Notes under the pieces: model-generated
What the model saw: the letters and a program-made list of their open reading frames with translations, nothing else
Told to the model about the DNA's origin: nothing
The model's database searches: none
Made by a program: the position numbers and the translations under genes
In this document: piece by piece, positions 1 to 7,865 of the stretch
Numbering within the stretch: the first letter of the stretch is position 1
How the letters are laid out: each line of letters opens with the position of its first letter
Assembly: GCA_963713545.1 (NCBI GenBank)
Contig: CAVQME010000010.1
Location: 248,001-312,000, forward strand
Origin: CAVPLM01 sp963713545
GTDB taxonomy: Bacteria; Actinomycetota; Thermoleophilia; RBG-16-64-13
Direction: 5' to 3'
Length of the DNA: 64,000 nucleotides

Positions 1-576
1 AGCTGCCATCCCCTTCCTCTCTACGAGGAGGAGCTCCGCCGGATGGGCGTGCGCATGAGCTACGAGCTTCCCGCCCTGGGAGACGAGGTGCCGGTGACGG
101 TGGCCGGCGTCTACGAACGGGCCCAGAACCCCTGGATGCGCTCGGGGAAAAGGACGATGTTCCTCACCCTCGAGGACGCCTACGGCCTCTACGAGTGCGT
201 GTGCTTCGAGAGCAAGCTGGCCAAGATCGCCCCGGTGGTAGCCCGAGCAAGCTACTTCCTGGTCCGAGGACGCCTGCAGAACAACCACAAGCGGGGCTTG
301 GCCATCGTGGCCGAGGAGGTCCTGGATCTGGAGGAGGTATTGGCACGGAGAAGAGCCGGGAAGCGAGAGGCGACGCTGGCCAGCGGCGCACAGGCCGGAT
401 GCGGGGCGCGGATTACAGAGAGACTCGGCAGTCACGGCCGAGAGACACCGCCGATTCCAGACTCCGTCGACCTACGCGGACGCCGGGAGGAAGAGACCTA
501 CGGCGAGGGCACGGCCTCAGCCAAGAAGCGACCGCCGGGGGCCGGGACAACGGCCATTCCGAAGAAGGTGGGGTGA
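1..576 (+). CDS. DnaE-type DNA polymerase III alpha subunit, C-terminal fragment (cut by window edge)
   Basis: The reading frame is open from base 1, so the gene starts upstream of the window. The first residues (HPLPLYEEELRRMGV) match the linker before the OB-fold of DnaE/DnaE2 polymerases. The next stretch (VTVAGVYERAQNP, then RTMFLTLEDAYG, about residues 35-65) is the OB nucleic-acid-binding domain, which in this family binds the single-stranded template. After about residue 115 the tail is rich in Arg, Lys and Gly and shows no recognised domain. The error-prone DnaE2 type is possible because the tail is short, but the catalytic PHP and palm domains are outside the window, so the subtype cannot be decided. 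Confidence 0.8.
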   Translation, partial: SCHPLPLYEEELRRMGVRMSYELPALGDEVPVTVAGVYERAQNPWMRSGKRTMFLTLEDAYGLYECVCFESKLAKIAPVVARASYFLVRGRLQNNHKRGLAIVAEEVLDLEEVLARRRAGKREATLASGAQAGCGARITERLGSHGRETPPIPDSVDLRGRREEETYGEGTASAKKRPPGAGTTAIPKKVG

Positions 577-580
577 AGAT

Positions 581-1006
581 CTAGAGCTCGCCCACCCATT
601 CCAGAGGGTCGACCACCACGACTCCCGGAATCGACGCGAATCCTGCGTCTACCGTGAGGATCTCCCGAAGACCTTGGCGACGCGCGACTGCCGCGTGGAC
701 CAGGCCGCGCGCGGAAGCACCGGACCCGCTGCGCGTCCTTTCACCGAGACGCCTGGCTTCTTCGACGTCGTCGTGGGTCACGGGCATGATCCGTTTGACA
801 GCCGCGGAGATCGCATCGAACGTGGCCTGGATCTCCTTGTGTCGGCCGAGGCTCCTGTAGCGATGAAGGACTTCCTGCAGAGTCTCAGCACTGGTGACAA
901 GGACGGCCTTGTCGGCCGCACCCGCACGTAGGATATGGGAGCAGGGGTCTTTGAAACGACTGTCCGCTCCCATCGCATACATGAAGATGGTCGTGTCGAC
1001 GTACAT
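581..1006 (-). CDS. PIN-domain ribonuclease toxin (VapC-like)
   Basis: The 141-residue protein has the PIN fold pattern: acidic MYVDTTIFMYA at the N-terminus (Asp3), a central Glu (SAETLQEVLHRY), and a late acidic motif (LTVDAGFASI). These would form the Mg2+-dependent RNase site of VapC-type toxins. The gene starts 11 bases after the stop of the ribbon-helix-helix antitoxin gene (1018-1266) and ends 4 bases from the polymerase gene on the other strand. Antitoxin-first order and near-contact spacing are typical of type II modules. The RNA target cannot be read from the sequence. Confidence 0.85.
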   Translation of the reverse strand: MYVDTTIFMYAMGADSRFKDPCSHILRAGAADKAVLVTSAETLQEVLHRYRSLGRHKEIQATFDAISAAVKRIMPVTHDDVEEARRLGERTRSGSGASARGLVHAAVARRQGLREILTVDAGFASIPGVVVVDPLEWVGEL

Positions 1007-1017
1007 GCTCCGTCGAC

Positions 1018-1266
1018 TCAGCTCTCGTACCTGGTCTCGAGTTCTCGGACGAGTTCGGCCGGGTCCTGAGGCACCGGCACGTCGAGGCTGAGCCCTCTCT
1101 CGAGCAACCGTTCGCGCCAGGAGTGCTCCTCGCTGGCCAGTTCGCGGGCGACGGCTTTGCGCACAAGTTCGGCCACGCTCAGGTCACCCGCCGCCGCCCG
1201 GCGCTCTAGTTGCTCGTAGGTCTGCCTGTCGAGCCTCAGTTCCAATCTGGCGTCGAGTCTAGCCAC
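1018..1266 (-). CDS. Ribbon-helix-helix antitoxin partner of the PIN toxin
   Basis: A GTG start at 1266 gives an 82-residue protein beginning MARLDARLELRLD, a typical beta-strand opening of ribbon-helix-helix (Arc/MetJ) antitoxins, followed by two helices (TYEQLERRAA; SVAELVRKAVAREL). An ATG at 1311 would add 15 residues but would place the inverted repeat at 1284-1298 inside the gene, so the shorter start is preferred. The C-terminal half would wrap the toxin. It is the first gene of a two-gene unit with the PIN gene and probably represses its own promoter. Confidence 0.75.
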   Translation of the reverse strand: MARLDARLELRLDRQTYEQLERRAAAGDLSVAELVRKAVARELASEEHSWRERLLERGLSLDVPVPQDPAELVRELETRYES

Positions 1267-1283
1267 CGGCTCTCTCTTTGTCC

Positions 1284-1298
1284 GTACGACTTTCGTAC
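1284..1298 (-). promoter_or_regulatory. Candidate autorepression operator of the PIN/RHH module
   Basis: Perfect inverted repeat GTACGA-N3-TCGTAC, 18 bases upstream of the chosen antitoxin start. Ribbon-helix-helix antitoxins bind such short dyads as dimer pairs. The link to this antitoxin is inferred from position only. Confidence 0.5.
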
Positions 1299-1443
1299 TA
1301 CATCGTATCATCGCTGCTTGGTCTTGTGAGGCGCGTCAGGCAAGGCACGAGGTTCTGTGAGACGTCGAGCGGGCGGTCGGCCGAGCGGCATCGATAGTAC
1401 AATCAGCGCTGTGAACCCGAAGTCTCCCGGAAGGAGCACACAG

Positions 1444-1752
1444 ATGGCCAAAGAGATCATCCTCTACAACCTCGCGCCGGGTGTGACCGACGAGCAGTTC
1501 AAGGAATACGTGGACACCGAGAAGGGCCCGTACATCGACAGTCTGCCGTCGGTGAAGAAATATGAGCTGGTCAGGATCGACAGCAGCCGTTCGGGCCTGA
1601 TCCCCTTCAAGTACTGCGGGATCGTGCACCTCAACAGCCTGGACGACTTCCGCAACATAGACACCAAGACCGAGGAATACAGAGCCTTCACGGCCAAGAT
1701 GAATTCCATGACCTCGGAGATCCACATCTGCTTCGGGGAGGAGATCCACTAA
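1444..1752 (+). CDS. REDY/HapK-like small dimeric alpha-beta barrel protein
   Basis: A 102-residue protein starting MAKEIILYNLAPGV, with ribosome site GGAAGGAG placed 8 bases before the ATG. The sequence (NLAPGVTDEQFKEYV, a KKYELVRI strand and a final IHICFGEEI strand) resembles the ferredoxin-like dimeric alpha-beta barrel of REDY/HapK proteins, which are found beside prodigiosin-like and other biosynthetic genes and in many catabolic loci. No catalytic residues are evident. It stands alone between the PIN module and the decarboxylase, which is on the other strand. The 87 bases upstream of this ATG in the same frame do not look like coding sequence. Confidence 0.7.
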   Translation: MAKEIILYNLAPGVTDEQFKEYVDTEKGPYIDSLPSVKKYELVRIDSSRSGLIPFKYCGIVHLNSLDDFRNIDTKTEEYRAFTAKMNSMTSEIHICFGEEIH

Positions 1753-1853
1753 GGCGGCCCGGCCGGCTGGCTGGGCAAAACTGGCCCGGCCGATGAAACA
1801 AGCTCTGCGATAGAGCCCCTCCCCGAACCAGCCCACGGAGGGAGCGCGTTTCT

Positions 1854-2657
1854 TTAGCCCAGGACCTCCAGCACCTCGAGATCGTCGATGGTCATCTTCA
1901 TGCTGTACTGGTAACCGCGATGCACCCGCACTGGCCGGAAGGCGTCTAATTCGTTGTCGGGAGCGGGAAAGAACTTGAGATCGGCTTCGCCTTCCCACAC
2001 CTCTGTGCGGTCGGTATCGCTCAGGATCGACCGCACCAGCTCCCAGACCGGCGGCTTCGCCCGCCCGCTCACGGCAAGCTGGGGAAAGTAGCGCATGTTG
2101 ACCACCGGACGCTTGCCCAGATAGACCGGATCGTCCGACACCTTCTCGAGCTCGATCACCGCCTCGGCCAGCCGACGTCCGTTGGCCGCCAGCGTCCCCC
2201 CGAAGCGCCCGCCTGGCTCCACCCGCGGAGCCGCCTTCGACGTCAGCGCGAAGGCCCGGGTGGTGTGGATCTCTCCTCCCTTCTTGGGCCAGCCCTGGAT
2301 CCAGCCGCGGGCCATGGAGGTGTCCTTGTCGACGTACATATAGGGGCAGGTGCAGACCGCCTCGCCGCGGTAGAGGGCGTTCACGAGGAGGATGAACTCG
2401 TTGTACTGGCTGCGGGCCGGGTCGAGGTACTCGAGGCCGGTGTCGCTCGCGTATTGCCACGCGACGAAGAAGGCCACGCATCCACCGGGATCCTTGGGAT
2501 CGAGCTCCAGACGAGGCGGCAGGACCGCCTGGACGGCGGCGGGCTCGGCCGCGAAGTCGACGACGAGGAGGTCGCCGGCATAGTGCCAGGGAGGCGTGCA
2601 GGTGAGCGAGGCCCGGCCTTCCGGTGAAAGGGGCACGCTGAAACCTTGGAGCGGCAT
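1854..2657 (-). CDS. Acetoacetate decarboxylase family protein
   Basis: The 267-residue protein matches the acetoacetate decarboxylase family over its length, slightly longer than the usual 240-260. The motif GWPKKGGEI (Lys125-Lys126) aligns with the paired lysines of the decarboxylase, where one lysine forms the Schiff base with the beta-keto acid and its neighbour lowers the pKa. The region NEFILLVNALYRGEAVCTCPYMYVD carries the usual strand before the active site. No CoA-transferase or alcohol dehydrogenase is adjacent, so a solventogenic role is not supported; members of this family also act on other keto acids. Confidence 0.85.
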   Translation of the reverse strand: MPLQGFSVPLSPEGRASLTCTPPWHYAGDLLVVDFAAEPAAVQAVLPPRLELDPKDPGGCVAFFVAWQYASDTGLEYLDPARSQYNEFILLVNALYRGEAVCTCPYMYVDKDTSMARGWIQGWPKKGGEIHTTRAFALTSKAAPRVEPGGRFGGTLAANGRRLAEAVIELEKVSDDPVYLGKRPVVNMRYFPQLAVSGRAKPPVWELVRSILSDTDRTEVWEGEADLKFFPAPDNELDAFRPVRVHRGYQYSMKMTIDDLEVLEVLG

Positions 2658-2692
2658 GGGGGTCCTCCTAGGGGAATAACGTCGTCGGCGCC

Positions 2693-2827
2693 CTATTTCA
2701 GCATCTTGAGGATGTGCTTGGCAAGGGCATCGGCAATTTCCTCACGGCGGGCTCGCGGCCGCTCCTCGCAGAACACCAGGTCGAGCGTTCCCCACAGGAG
2801 CGATCGCCTGGAGGCGGGGGTGCAGTA
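2693..2827 (-). pseudogene. Remnant of a TetR-family regulator (C-terminal tail only)
   Basis: On the minus strand 44 codons read SRRSLLWGTLDLVFCEERP and on through EEIADALAKHILKMLK to a TAG stop at 2693-2695. This pattern (LLWGxLDLV, then an amphipathic helix ending LKML) is typical of the last two helices of TetR/AcrR regulators. An in-frame TGA lies immediately upstream (2828-2830) and no helix-turn-helix domain is found, so this is a gene remnant upstream of the decarboxylase gene. The rest of 2658-2946 holds no other recognisable gene. Confidence 0.4.
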
Positions 2828-2946
2828 TCACTTGTCCGCTATCGTAGGTCGCAACGCCGGATGGCTATCGGGCCCGACGCCCGGAGTTACGGGGCTGCCA
2901 TGCGAGATTATTCACCCGCCCGCCGCCCCCTCATTACCGGCGCGAC

Positions 2947-3366
2947 TCAGCGGCCAGATATTCGCTCCAGCCCCTCCGCCACCGTGAGGACGCCGACACA
3001 CGGTATCGCAGCCTCGAGCAGCCGGCGATCCCCGGTAACGATCACCGTCGCACGCCCTTGAAGCGCGGTTTCGACGATCGGGTCGTCCGCCGGATCACTC
3101 GCCCAGGAGGTTCGAGACGGTCCCACCGGGACCACCTCCATGAAGGTCGCCATCTCCAGAACCAGGTCCTCGGCCAGGCCTGGAGCCGTACCGAAACGCG
3201 ACTGCGTGAGCACGCGCCGGAACTCGTCCAGAATGTAGAGGGAGGTCACAGCGCGGATGCGCCCATTCCGGGCGAAATCGACCAATTCCTGCGGTCGCCC
3301 GCCGAACAGCACCGCCGACAGAAGCACGTTGGTGTCGAGGACGACGCGCTCAGGCTTCGCGGTCAC
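2947..3366 (-). CDS. PIN-domain toxin, COG1569-type
   Basis: 139 residues with N-terminal RVVLDTNVLLSAVLFGG, the central Glu in LYILDEFRRVL, and the late acidic pair in WASDPADDPIVETAL followed by TGDRRLL: the arrangement of the COG1569 PIN family (putative toxin-antitoxin toxin). Its start lies 17 bases inside the end of the AbrB/MazE-like gene (3350-3601), so the two are translationally coupled with antitoxin first. The expected activity is Mg2+-dependent RNA cleavage; the target is unknown. Confidence 0.87.
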   Translation of the reverse strand: MTAKPERVVLDTNVLLSAVLFGGRPQELVDFARNGRIRAVTSLYILDEFRRVLTQSRFGTAPGLAEDLVLEMATFMEVVPVGPSRTSWASDPADDPIVETALQGRATVIVTGDRRLLEAAIPCVGVLTVAEGLERISGR

Positions 3367-3601
3367 GGGCCTCAGTCATGGCGGCGTCGATGTCACTTTC
3401 GGTCAGGCCGCGGTCGGTCGCCTGCCTGCGCACGTCTGCCACGAGCCGGTCCCACCGAGACCCCACGGGCTCCAGCACAACGGCGGCCTCGCGTATCGAC
3501 ACGTTCATCTCCATATCCGGACCGAGGCCGAGGTCCATCGCGATCTCCTTGGGAATCGTCACCGTCAGGCTGTTGCCCACCCGGCGTACCTTGACCTTCA
3601 T
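3350..3601 (-). CDS. AbrB/MazE-type swapped-hairpin antitoxin
   Basis: Starting at the ATG at 3601, the 83-residue protein opens MKVKVRRVGNSLTVTIPKEI, the hallmark of the AbrB/SpoVT DNA-binding fold. The GGGAGG ribosome site is 6-7 bases upstream of this ATG, so an in-frame upstream start at 3643, which would run through the promoter, is rejected. The C-terminal half (WDRLVADVRRQATDRGLTES) is helical and probably neutralises the overlapping PIN toxin. A perfect dyad lies just upstream at 3615-3633. Confidence 0.85.
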   Translation of the reverse strand: MKVKVRRVGNSLTVTIPKEIAMDLGLGPDMEMNVSIREAAVVLEPVGSRWDRLVADVRRQATDRGLTESDIDAAMTEARDREA

Positions 3602-3614
3602 CCGCGCCTCCCTT

Positions 3615-3633
3615 TGTATATATCTAGTATACA
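3615..3633 (-). promoter_or_regulatory. Dyad operator overlapping the promoter of the AbrB/PIN module
   Basis: TGTATA-N7-TATACA, perfect 6-base arms in an AT-rich patch within GC-rich DNA, 14 bases upstream of the antitoxin ATG. It contains a TATACT-like -10 read on the minus strand, so binding of the AbrB-like antitoxin here would block RNA polymerase. The assignment is inferred from position and symmetry. Confidence 0.55.
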
Positions 3634-3751
3634 CGGGCGGCACGGAAGACGCCGCAGGCCAGGCGAGACTCGGCAGACCGAAACTCGCTGTAAGTCTAGC
3701 GTGTGCGCAGCCGAATCCGCCTAAGACTTTGGCAGGATATCCGGGACGTCG

Positions 3752-3793
3752 AAGGGACCGCCCACGCCTCGTCGTCGAGGCAGGCGGTCCCTT
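3752..3793 (-). terminator. Strong hairpin downstream of the HAAS/sensor gene
   Basis: Perfect 11-base arms (3752-3762 and 3783-3793, AAGGGACCGCC / GGCGGTCCCTT) enclose a second stem GCCTCG-TCGT-CGAGGC. It lies 25 bases after the stop codon of the 3818-5134 gene. There is no T-run, so Rho-independent termination is likely but not certain. Confidence 0.6.
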
Positions 3794-3817
3794 GAGGGGG
3801 GTCCTATGTCAGGCGCC

Positions 3818-5134
3818 CTACTTCGCCAGCCGCACCAGCATGGTCTTGGCGAAGGCGGCGTGGCCGCGCCCGATCCACTTGACCACATGCATGAAGGCGA
3901 TCAGCACCAGCGCCCCCAGGATCACCGCGAACGGCATCCCCCACATTGGGAACCACCAGTCGTAGGTGACGCCTTCCCAGACGAAGGTCTGGTCTCCGAG
4001 CCATCCAGCCCACGCCCAGAGTGGGCTCGTGATCAGGCTGAGCCCCACGGCGATCCCGGTCACCGCGATTGTGAAGTAGATGACGCCCAGGGGCAGCATC
4101 AGGACCATGTAGAGCATGGAGAGCCAGGTCCGGCCGTCCTTCACCCAGAACCAGATCCGCTGAAAGAAGCCGGCATTTGGGGGTTCGGCCCGGGGCCTGC
4201 GCGGCATGCGCGTCCCCAGGAGCACCTCCACGACCCTGCCTTCGAACAGCGCCATCCCGCGCACGATGCCCAGGACCAGGAGGAACAGCGGCACGCCGAT
4301 GATGAGTATCAGCAGTCCCCCGGCCGTCGAGACCCCGGTGACCACGATGGTGAAGTAGGCGATGCCCGTACCCAGCGCGATGATCATGTAGACGAGCGCT
4401 TTGTAGACCGCCGGGTCGATGAACACTCCGAAGATCTGCCGCCAGACGCTGGGCTGCGCCTCTCCCCCGACCGCGGCAGAGGCGCCGGCCGCAGCCAGGC
4501 CGGCCTGGACGCCGGTCGGCAGAGGCGCGACGGGAGCGGGGGGGGCGGTGGGCAACACTGGAGCGATGGGGGCGACGGGAGAGACCGGTGGCGCCGGGGG
4601 CGCCCCGGCCGTCGTCCCAGCAGCCACGCCGGCTCCGGCCGCCACCGCGGCGACCTCACCCGCGATCGGTGCCGCTTCCACGGCGGATGTCTCGCGGATA
4701 GCCGTCACCTCGGCCTCAGCCTCAATCGGAACCGTCGTTGCCACCCCGGCCACTGCCGAGGTGTCGATCACCGCGCCGACCTCAGCCCCCGCCTCGCCCG
4801 CGGGCGGTTGGGCGACTACAGGCGCTGCCTCAATAGCGGGCATCGCCTCGACCACAGGTTGGGCGACAGGCGCAGCCAGTTCGCCGATCGCAAGCGGTGC
4901 GGCTGGTCCTGCCGCGGCCGCCCCGCCCAACGGCATCCCCAGATACGCCGCCGCCACTTCCTCCGGCGACCCATATCCTTCGGCCACGGTCGCAAACTCG
5001 CCTCCCGCCGCCATCTCCGCCTGCATGTATTCCTCGGCGTCGAAGAGGGCGTCCTGCACCAGCGCCGGATCCGCCCCGGCGGAACTCAACGACGCCTGGA
5101 GCTCCCTCAGATAAGTGTCTATGTCATGAGCCAC
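3818..5134 (-). CDS. HAAS-domain membrane sensor protein of the PadR operon
   Basis: 438 residues in three parts. Residues 1-65 (IDTYLRELQASLSSAGADP, then YGSPEEVAAAYLG) match the HAAS domain, an intracellular signalling domain found next to PadR regulators and ABC exporters. Residues about 66-225 are a low-complexity Ala/Val/Pro linker. Residues about 230-438 are membrane-embedded with about six hydrophobic segments in two similar halves (YMIIALGTGIAYFTIVVTGV and YMVLMLPLGVIYFTIAVTGI), matching the 'putative sensor' membrane domain. The start overlaps padR by 11 bases, so the two are co-translated. The likely role is to sense membrane or drug stress and act on PadR or the exporter at 9147-11177; this is inferred from domain context. 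Confidence 0.8.
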   Translation of the reverse strand: MAHDIDTYLRELQASLSSAGADPALVQDALFDAEEYMQAEMAAGGEFATVAEGYGSPEEVAAAYLGMPLGGAAAAGPAAPLAIGELAAPVAQPVVEAMPAIEAAPVVAQPPAGEAGAEVGAVIDTSAVAGVATTVPIEAEAEVTAIRETSAVEAAPIAGEVAAVAAGAGVAAGTTAGAPPAPPVSPVAPIAPVLPTAPPAPVAPLPTGVQAGLAAAGASAAVGGEAQPSVWRQIFGVFIDPAVYKALVYMIIALGTGIAYFTIVVTGVSTAGGLLILIIGVPLFLLVLGIVRGMALFEGRVVEVLLGTRMPRRPRAEPPNAGFFQRIWFWVKDGRTWLSMLYMVLMLPLGVIYFTIAVTGIAVGLSLITSPLWAWAGWLGDQTFVWEGVTYDWWFPMWGMPFAVILGALVLIAFMHVVKWIGRGHAAFAKTMLVRLAK

Positions 5135-5531
5135 GATGTCCCCCTAGAACGGAGTCGACGAATTCACGAGTCCGGATCCACGATTCCTGCCACAGGCCGA
5201 CAGCTCGCCGACCCTCCTCGGTCACCTGGTAGTAGCGGCGGGGCGGACCCGTCACCGATGGCTCCACCTCGCTCGTGAGCAGCCCCCCGACCTCGAGCGA
5301 CCGCAGCACAGGGTAGAGCGTCCCCTGTTTGACCGACAGTCCCCCGCCGAAGCCTCCAAGCTCCTTGGCGATCTGATAACCGTACAGCGGCCTATCCGCG
5401 TGTGCGAGCAGCGCCAGGAGAGCGAGCGACACGATGCCCGAACTCAGCTCCTTCTGGAACTTCCGCATGCTGGCGGACACGACCTCCGACGTATCCTGAT
5501 TGAACTCTTGAGTTGCTGGTCTATCTGTCAT
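5124..5531 (-). CDS. PadR-family transcriptional repressor
   Basis: 135 residues with the PadR winged helix: SLALLALLAHADRPLYGYQIAKEL, then SVKQGTLYPVLRSLEVGGLL and RRYYQVTEEGRRAV. PadR proteins repress multidrug exporter genes and are released by ligand binding. A GGAGG site lies 9 bases before the ATG. The C-terminal helix is short, as in PadR-s1 proteins such as LmrR. It is the first long gene of an operon with the HAAS/sensor gene. Its promoter (5653-5680) shares a 33-base sequence with the promoter of the MacB-type exporter at 9147, so PadR probably controls itself and the exporter. Confidence 0.9.
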   Translation of the reverse strand: MTDRPATQEFNQDTSEVVSASMRKFQKELSSGIVSLALLALLAHADRPLYGYQIAKELGGFGGGLSVKQGTLYPVLRSLEVGGLLTSEVEPSVTGPPRRYYQVTEEGRRAVGLWQESWIRTREFVDSVLGGHRGS

Positions 5532-5646
5532 TCAGTCCCGCCTCCGATCGTTCCGGACCGGTCAGCCGCCGGCAGGCCGGCGAGCCGCTGGTGTCGTTGA
5601 CGAGCTCTTCGAGGCCCCCCACAAGGGGGAACCCGTCGCTTGTCAT
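5521..5646 (-). CDS. Possible leaderless small ORF upstream of and overlapping padR
   Basis: An ATG at 5646 lies exactly six bases downstream of the TATAAT -10 box (5653-5658), about where transcription should start, and opens 41 codons (MTSDGFPLVGGLEELVN and on) ending at a TAG inside the first codons of padR, in another frame. A leaderless leader peptide coupled to padR is possible. No homologue is recognised and the frame may be a chance opening. Confidence 0.3.
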   Translation of the reverse strand: MTSDGFPLVGGLEELVNDTSGSPACRRLTGPERSEAGLNDR

Positions 5647-5652
5647 GACCCC

Positions 5653-5687
5653 ATTATAGTACTAAGTTAATAATAGTCAAGAGCTCG
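5653..5687 (-). promoter_or_regulatory. padR promoter with probable PadR operator
   Basis: Read on the minus strand: TTGACT (5675-5680), a 16-base spacer, TATAAT (5653-5658), nearly ideal sigma-70-type boxes. Bases 5655-5687 match the reverse complement of 9035-9067 at 30 of 33 positions, including the spacer, which a promoter alone would not conserve. The spacer has an imperfect dyad (AnTAnTA-N6-TAnTAnT). This fits a PadR binding site overlaying the promoter. Confidence 0.7.
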
Positions 5688-5895
5688 GAGTAGCGGCTGT
5701 GGATAGGGGAAGACCCGTGGGCAAGATCTGGTGCTGTTGGGACAGGAGAGGCGGGGAACCGGGGGTGACTCTGGGACGAGGCGGCTGAGTCACCCGAGCG
5801 ACAGCGAGGTTGTCAGCAGCTGCGGGCATCCCCAAGAGGCCGGTCAAGGTGCTCTACTCGCGCATCGGCCCGCAATTGGCAACCAGGGCGGCGTT

Positions 5896-7779
5896 TCACA
5901 ACGACTTCGCCCCCGCTCGCTCCAACGCTCCATAGTTTGCATCGAAAGCGGGCCCACCGTCCGGCACGAACAAGACTGATCCATCGCGCCCGCGAGTGAG
6001 CAGAACTCGGTAGCTGTTCAGCCTCAACTTGTGCGGGTCTCGGGCGTGTGATCGGCGCTGAGGTGAACTCTGCCAGGCTCGCCCGTCCCAGCGAAGGTCG
6101 GCGCCCCAGCCGACAATCGGCAGATCGAGCTCCAGACCCTGACACTGGAATTCGGTCGCGGCCGAATTAAGCTGGCAGCAGGAGCCGAGCGATTCGGGAT
6201 CATCGTAGTACCAGGGGCCTACCCTCATCCGCTGGGTGCTGTAGAAGTCGGTGGGGATTCCAAAAGGATTCAGGCGTGCTTTGGACGAGCCCAGAAACCC
6301 ATATCGCTTATCCTGCTCGACGCGGTACCTCTCTCGTGCGTAGCCGGTCGCTCGCTGCAAGTCCCTCGTGATGTAGAGCCGATAGCCCTGCTTCGCCATC
6401 TTCTCCGAGAGCGTCGCCGCGTCGTCCAGCCTGCCGCCGAGTAGGTCCTGCACCCAGCTCTGGACATCCTCAGCCAGGTGGGAGCGAAGCGATGTGTCCA
6501 GGTCCAGTGTCTCGCTCTCGTCGAGCCGACTTGCCGCCGTGAACAAACCCGCGATCTTGCTCGGGCAGTGCACGATCCAGTGGTCGCGGCTGTTCCTGAT
6601 GGCATCGTTCCACTGACCGAGACCGGCTTCTTCACCCAGGTAGATCTCCTGACCCTCCCCTATAAGACCCACCATCAACGCCCAGGACCGCTTTCGCGAG
6701 CCAATCAGCAGGAAGTCCTCGGGTTCGGAGAGATTGTGCCCCCTCTTCTCGTAGACTCGCTCAGCGTCCCACGCCCGCTGAGCCTCGTCATACACCCAGA
6801 CGTGCTCCTCAGGCGTGCGAGCGCTGGTCCCTCCATACTGTTTGAGGAAGCCATGGACATCCTGCACGAACACCTTGCTCCGAAGAGCGTACTGGAGGAC
6901 CTCCACGAGCGGGCCATTGCCAGACAGAAAGACGGCCGAACGTTTGCTTCCCATGTCTCCAAAATGGTTCTCGTAGACGAACTGCAGACCCACCAGGGTC
7001 TTCCCCGAGCCCGGGACTCCGGTGATCAGAGCAAGATGTAGCTCTTGAGCGTTGCGCGCCTTATGCGCCGCCGCGACCAGCGTGGCTATGGTCTCCGGGA
7101 TGCCGGCGCTTTGCGCCTTGCGGATCTGGGGCAACGGTTCGTGCTCGAAGATCCGACGCGCGGCGCTCACCAGGGAGGGCAACGGTGAATAGTCGGCGTC
7201 GATCCAAGCCTCCGCTTCAACTGGCTCATCTGGCGCTCGCTGCTCCAAGGTGACAATCGCTTCCTTCAGGCCCTGGGGATTGACCACGGTGACGTCCCTC
7301 AGTTGACGCTTCGCCTCCCTACCGCGGGTCAGCACCAGTACGGGATCAACCAGCTTGTCGTGAGAAGCCGCGTGGTAATGACGAAGATCGCGCGCGTATG
7401 CGGCAACCTGGTCCACGTGCGCTTGCAGAAGAGTGCCGGACTCTTTGAACTCGAGCACCATGACCTGAGACCCGGTGAGGATCACCATATCTGGACGGCG
7501 GCCGCGTTCTCGCGGCAGTTCATACTCGAATACGACCGCCCAGTTCTTTGCCCTCGGATTAGATGCGACGGCCCCGCTGAGCACCGCAGTCATTATTGTG
7601 AACTCACCCCGCCAGGCTTCCATCTGGCCGCCGTCTGGCTGCATACCCATCACTCGCAGGTGGCGGGCGCGAAGCGAAGCCAGCAGGTCGGACTGCGGCA
7701 GCTCCAGGAAATCGGAGACCGTGCCATGCCAGCCACAAGCAGCCGTTCCGAAGCCAGCGACCGCACCATCTGAAGCCAT
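5896..7779 (-). CDS. Nuclease-helicase fusion of the DUF2075 / Schlafen-like family
   Basis: About 627 residues from the ATG at 7779 (a GTG at 7788 is also possible). The N-terminal part carries a PD-(D/E)xK-like core: RRPDMVILTG then VMVLEFKESG and QVAAYARDLRHY. The central ATPase has Walker A GVPGSGKT, Walker B-like VWVYDEAQRAW, and the C-terminal LTRGRDGSVLF arginine-finger motif of superfamily 1 enzymes. DUF2075 proteins are DNA/RNA helicases often found alone or in defence islands; a DNA restriction role is possible but unproven. It lies between padR and the PadR-regulated exporter, on the strand opposite to the exporter, next to a broken mug gene, which suggests a later insertion. Confidence 0.8.
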   Translation of the reverse strand: MASDGAVAGFGTAACGWHGTVSDFLELPQSDLLASLRARHLRVMGMQPDGGQMEAWRGEFTIMTAVLSGAVASNPRAKNWAVVFEYELPRERGRRPDMVILTGSQVMVLEFKESGTLLQAHVDQVAAYARDLRHYHAASHDKLVDPVLVLTRGREAKRQLRDVTVVNPQGLKEAIVTLEQRAPDEPVEAEAWIDADYSPLPSLVSAARRIFEHEPLPQIRKAQSAGIPETIATLVAAAHKARNAQELHLALITGVPGSGKTLVGLQFVYENHFGDMGSKRSAVFLSGNGPLVEVLQYALRSKVFVQDVHGFLKQYGGTSARTPEEHVWVYDEAQRAWDAERVYEKRGHNLSEPEDFLLIGSRKRSWALMVGLIGEGQEIYLGEEAGLGQWNDAIRNSRDHWIVHCPSKIAGLFTAASRLDESETLDLDTSLRSHLAEDVQSWVQDLLGGRLDDAATLSEKMAKQGYRLYITRDLQRATGYARERYRVEQDKRYGFLGSSKARLNPFGIPTDFYSTQRMRVGPWYYDDPESLGSCCQLNSAATEFQCQGLELDLPIVGWGADLRWDGRAWQSSPQRRSHARDPHKLRLNSYRVLLTRGRDGSVLFVPDGGPAFDANYGALERAGAKSL

Positions 7780-7865
7780 AATCGCCACAATGCACCCTGC
7801 CCTAAGCAAGACAAGACGTTCTCGGTACCTCTTCCGCCTGCTGGGTTCACAAGAGCCTGTTCATC

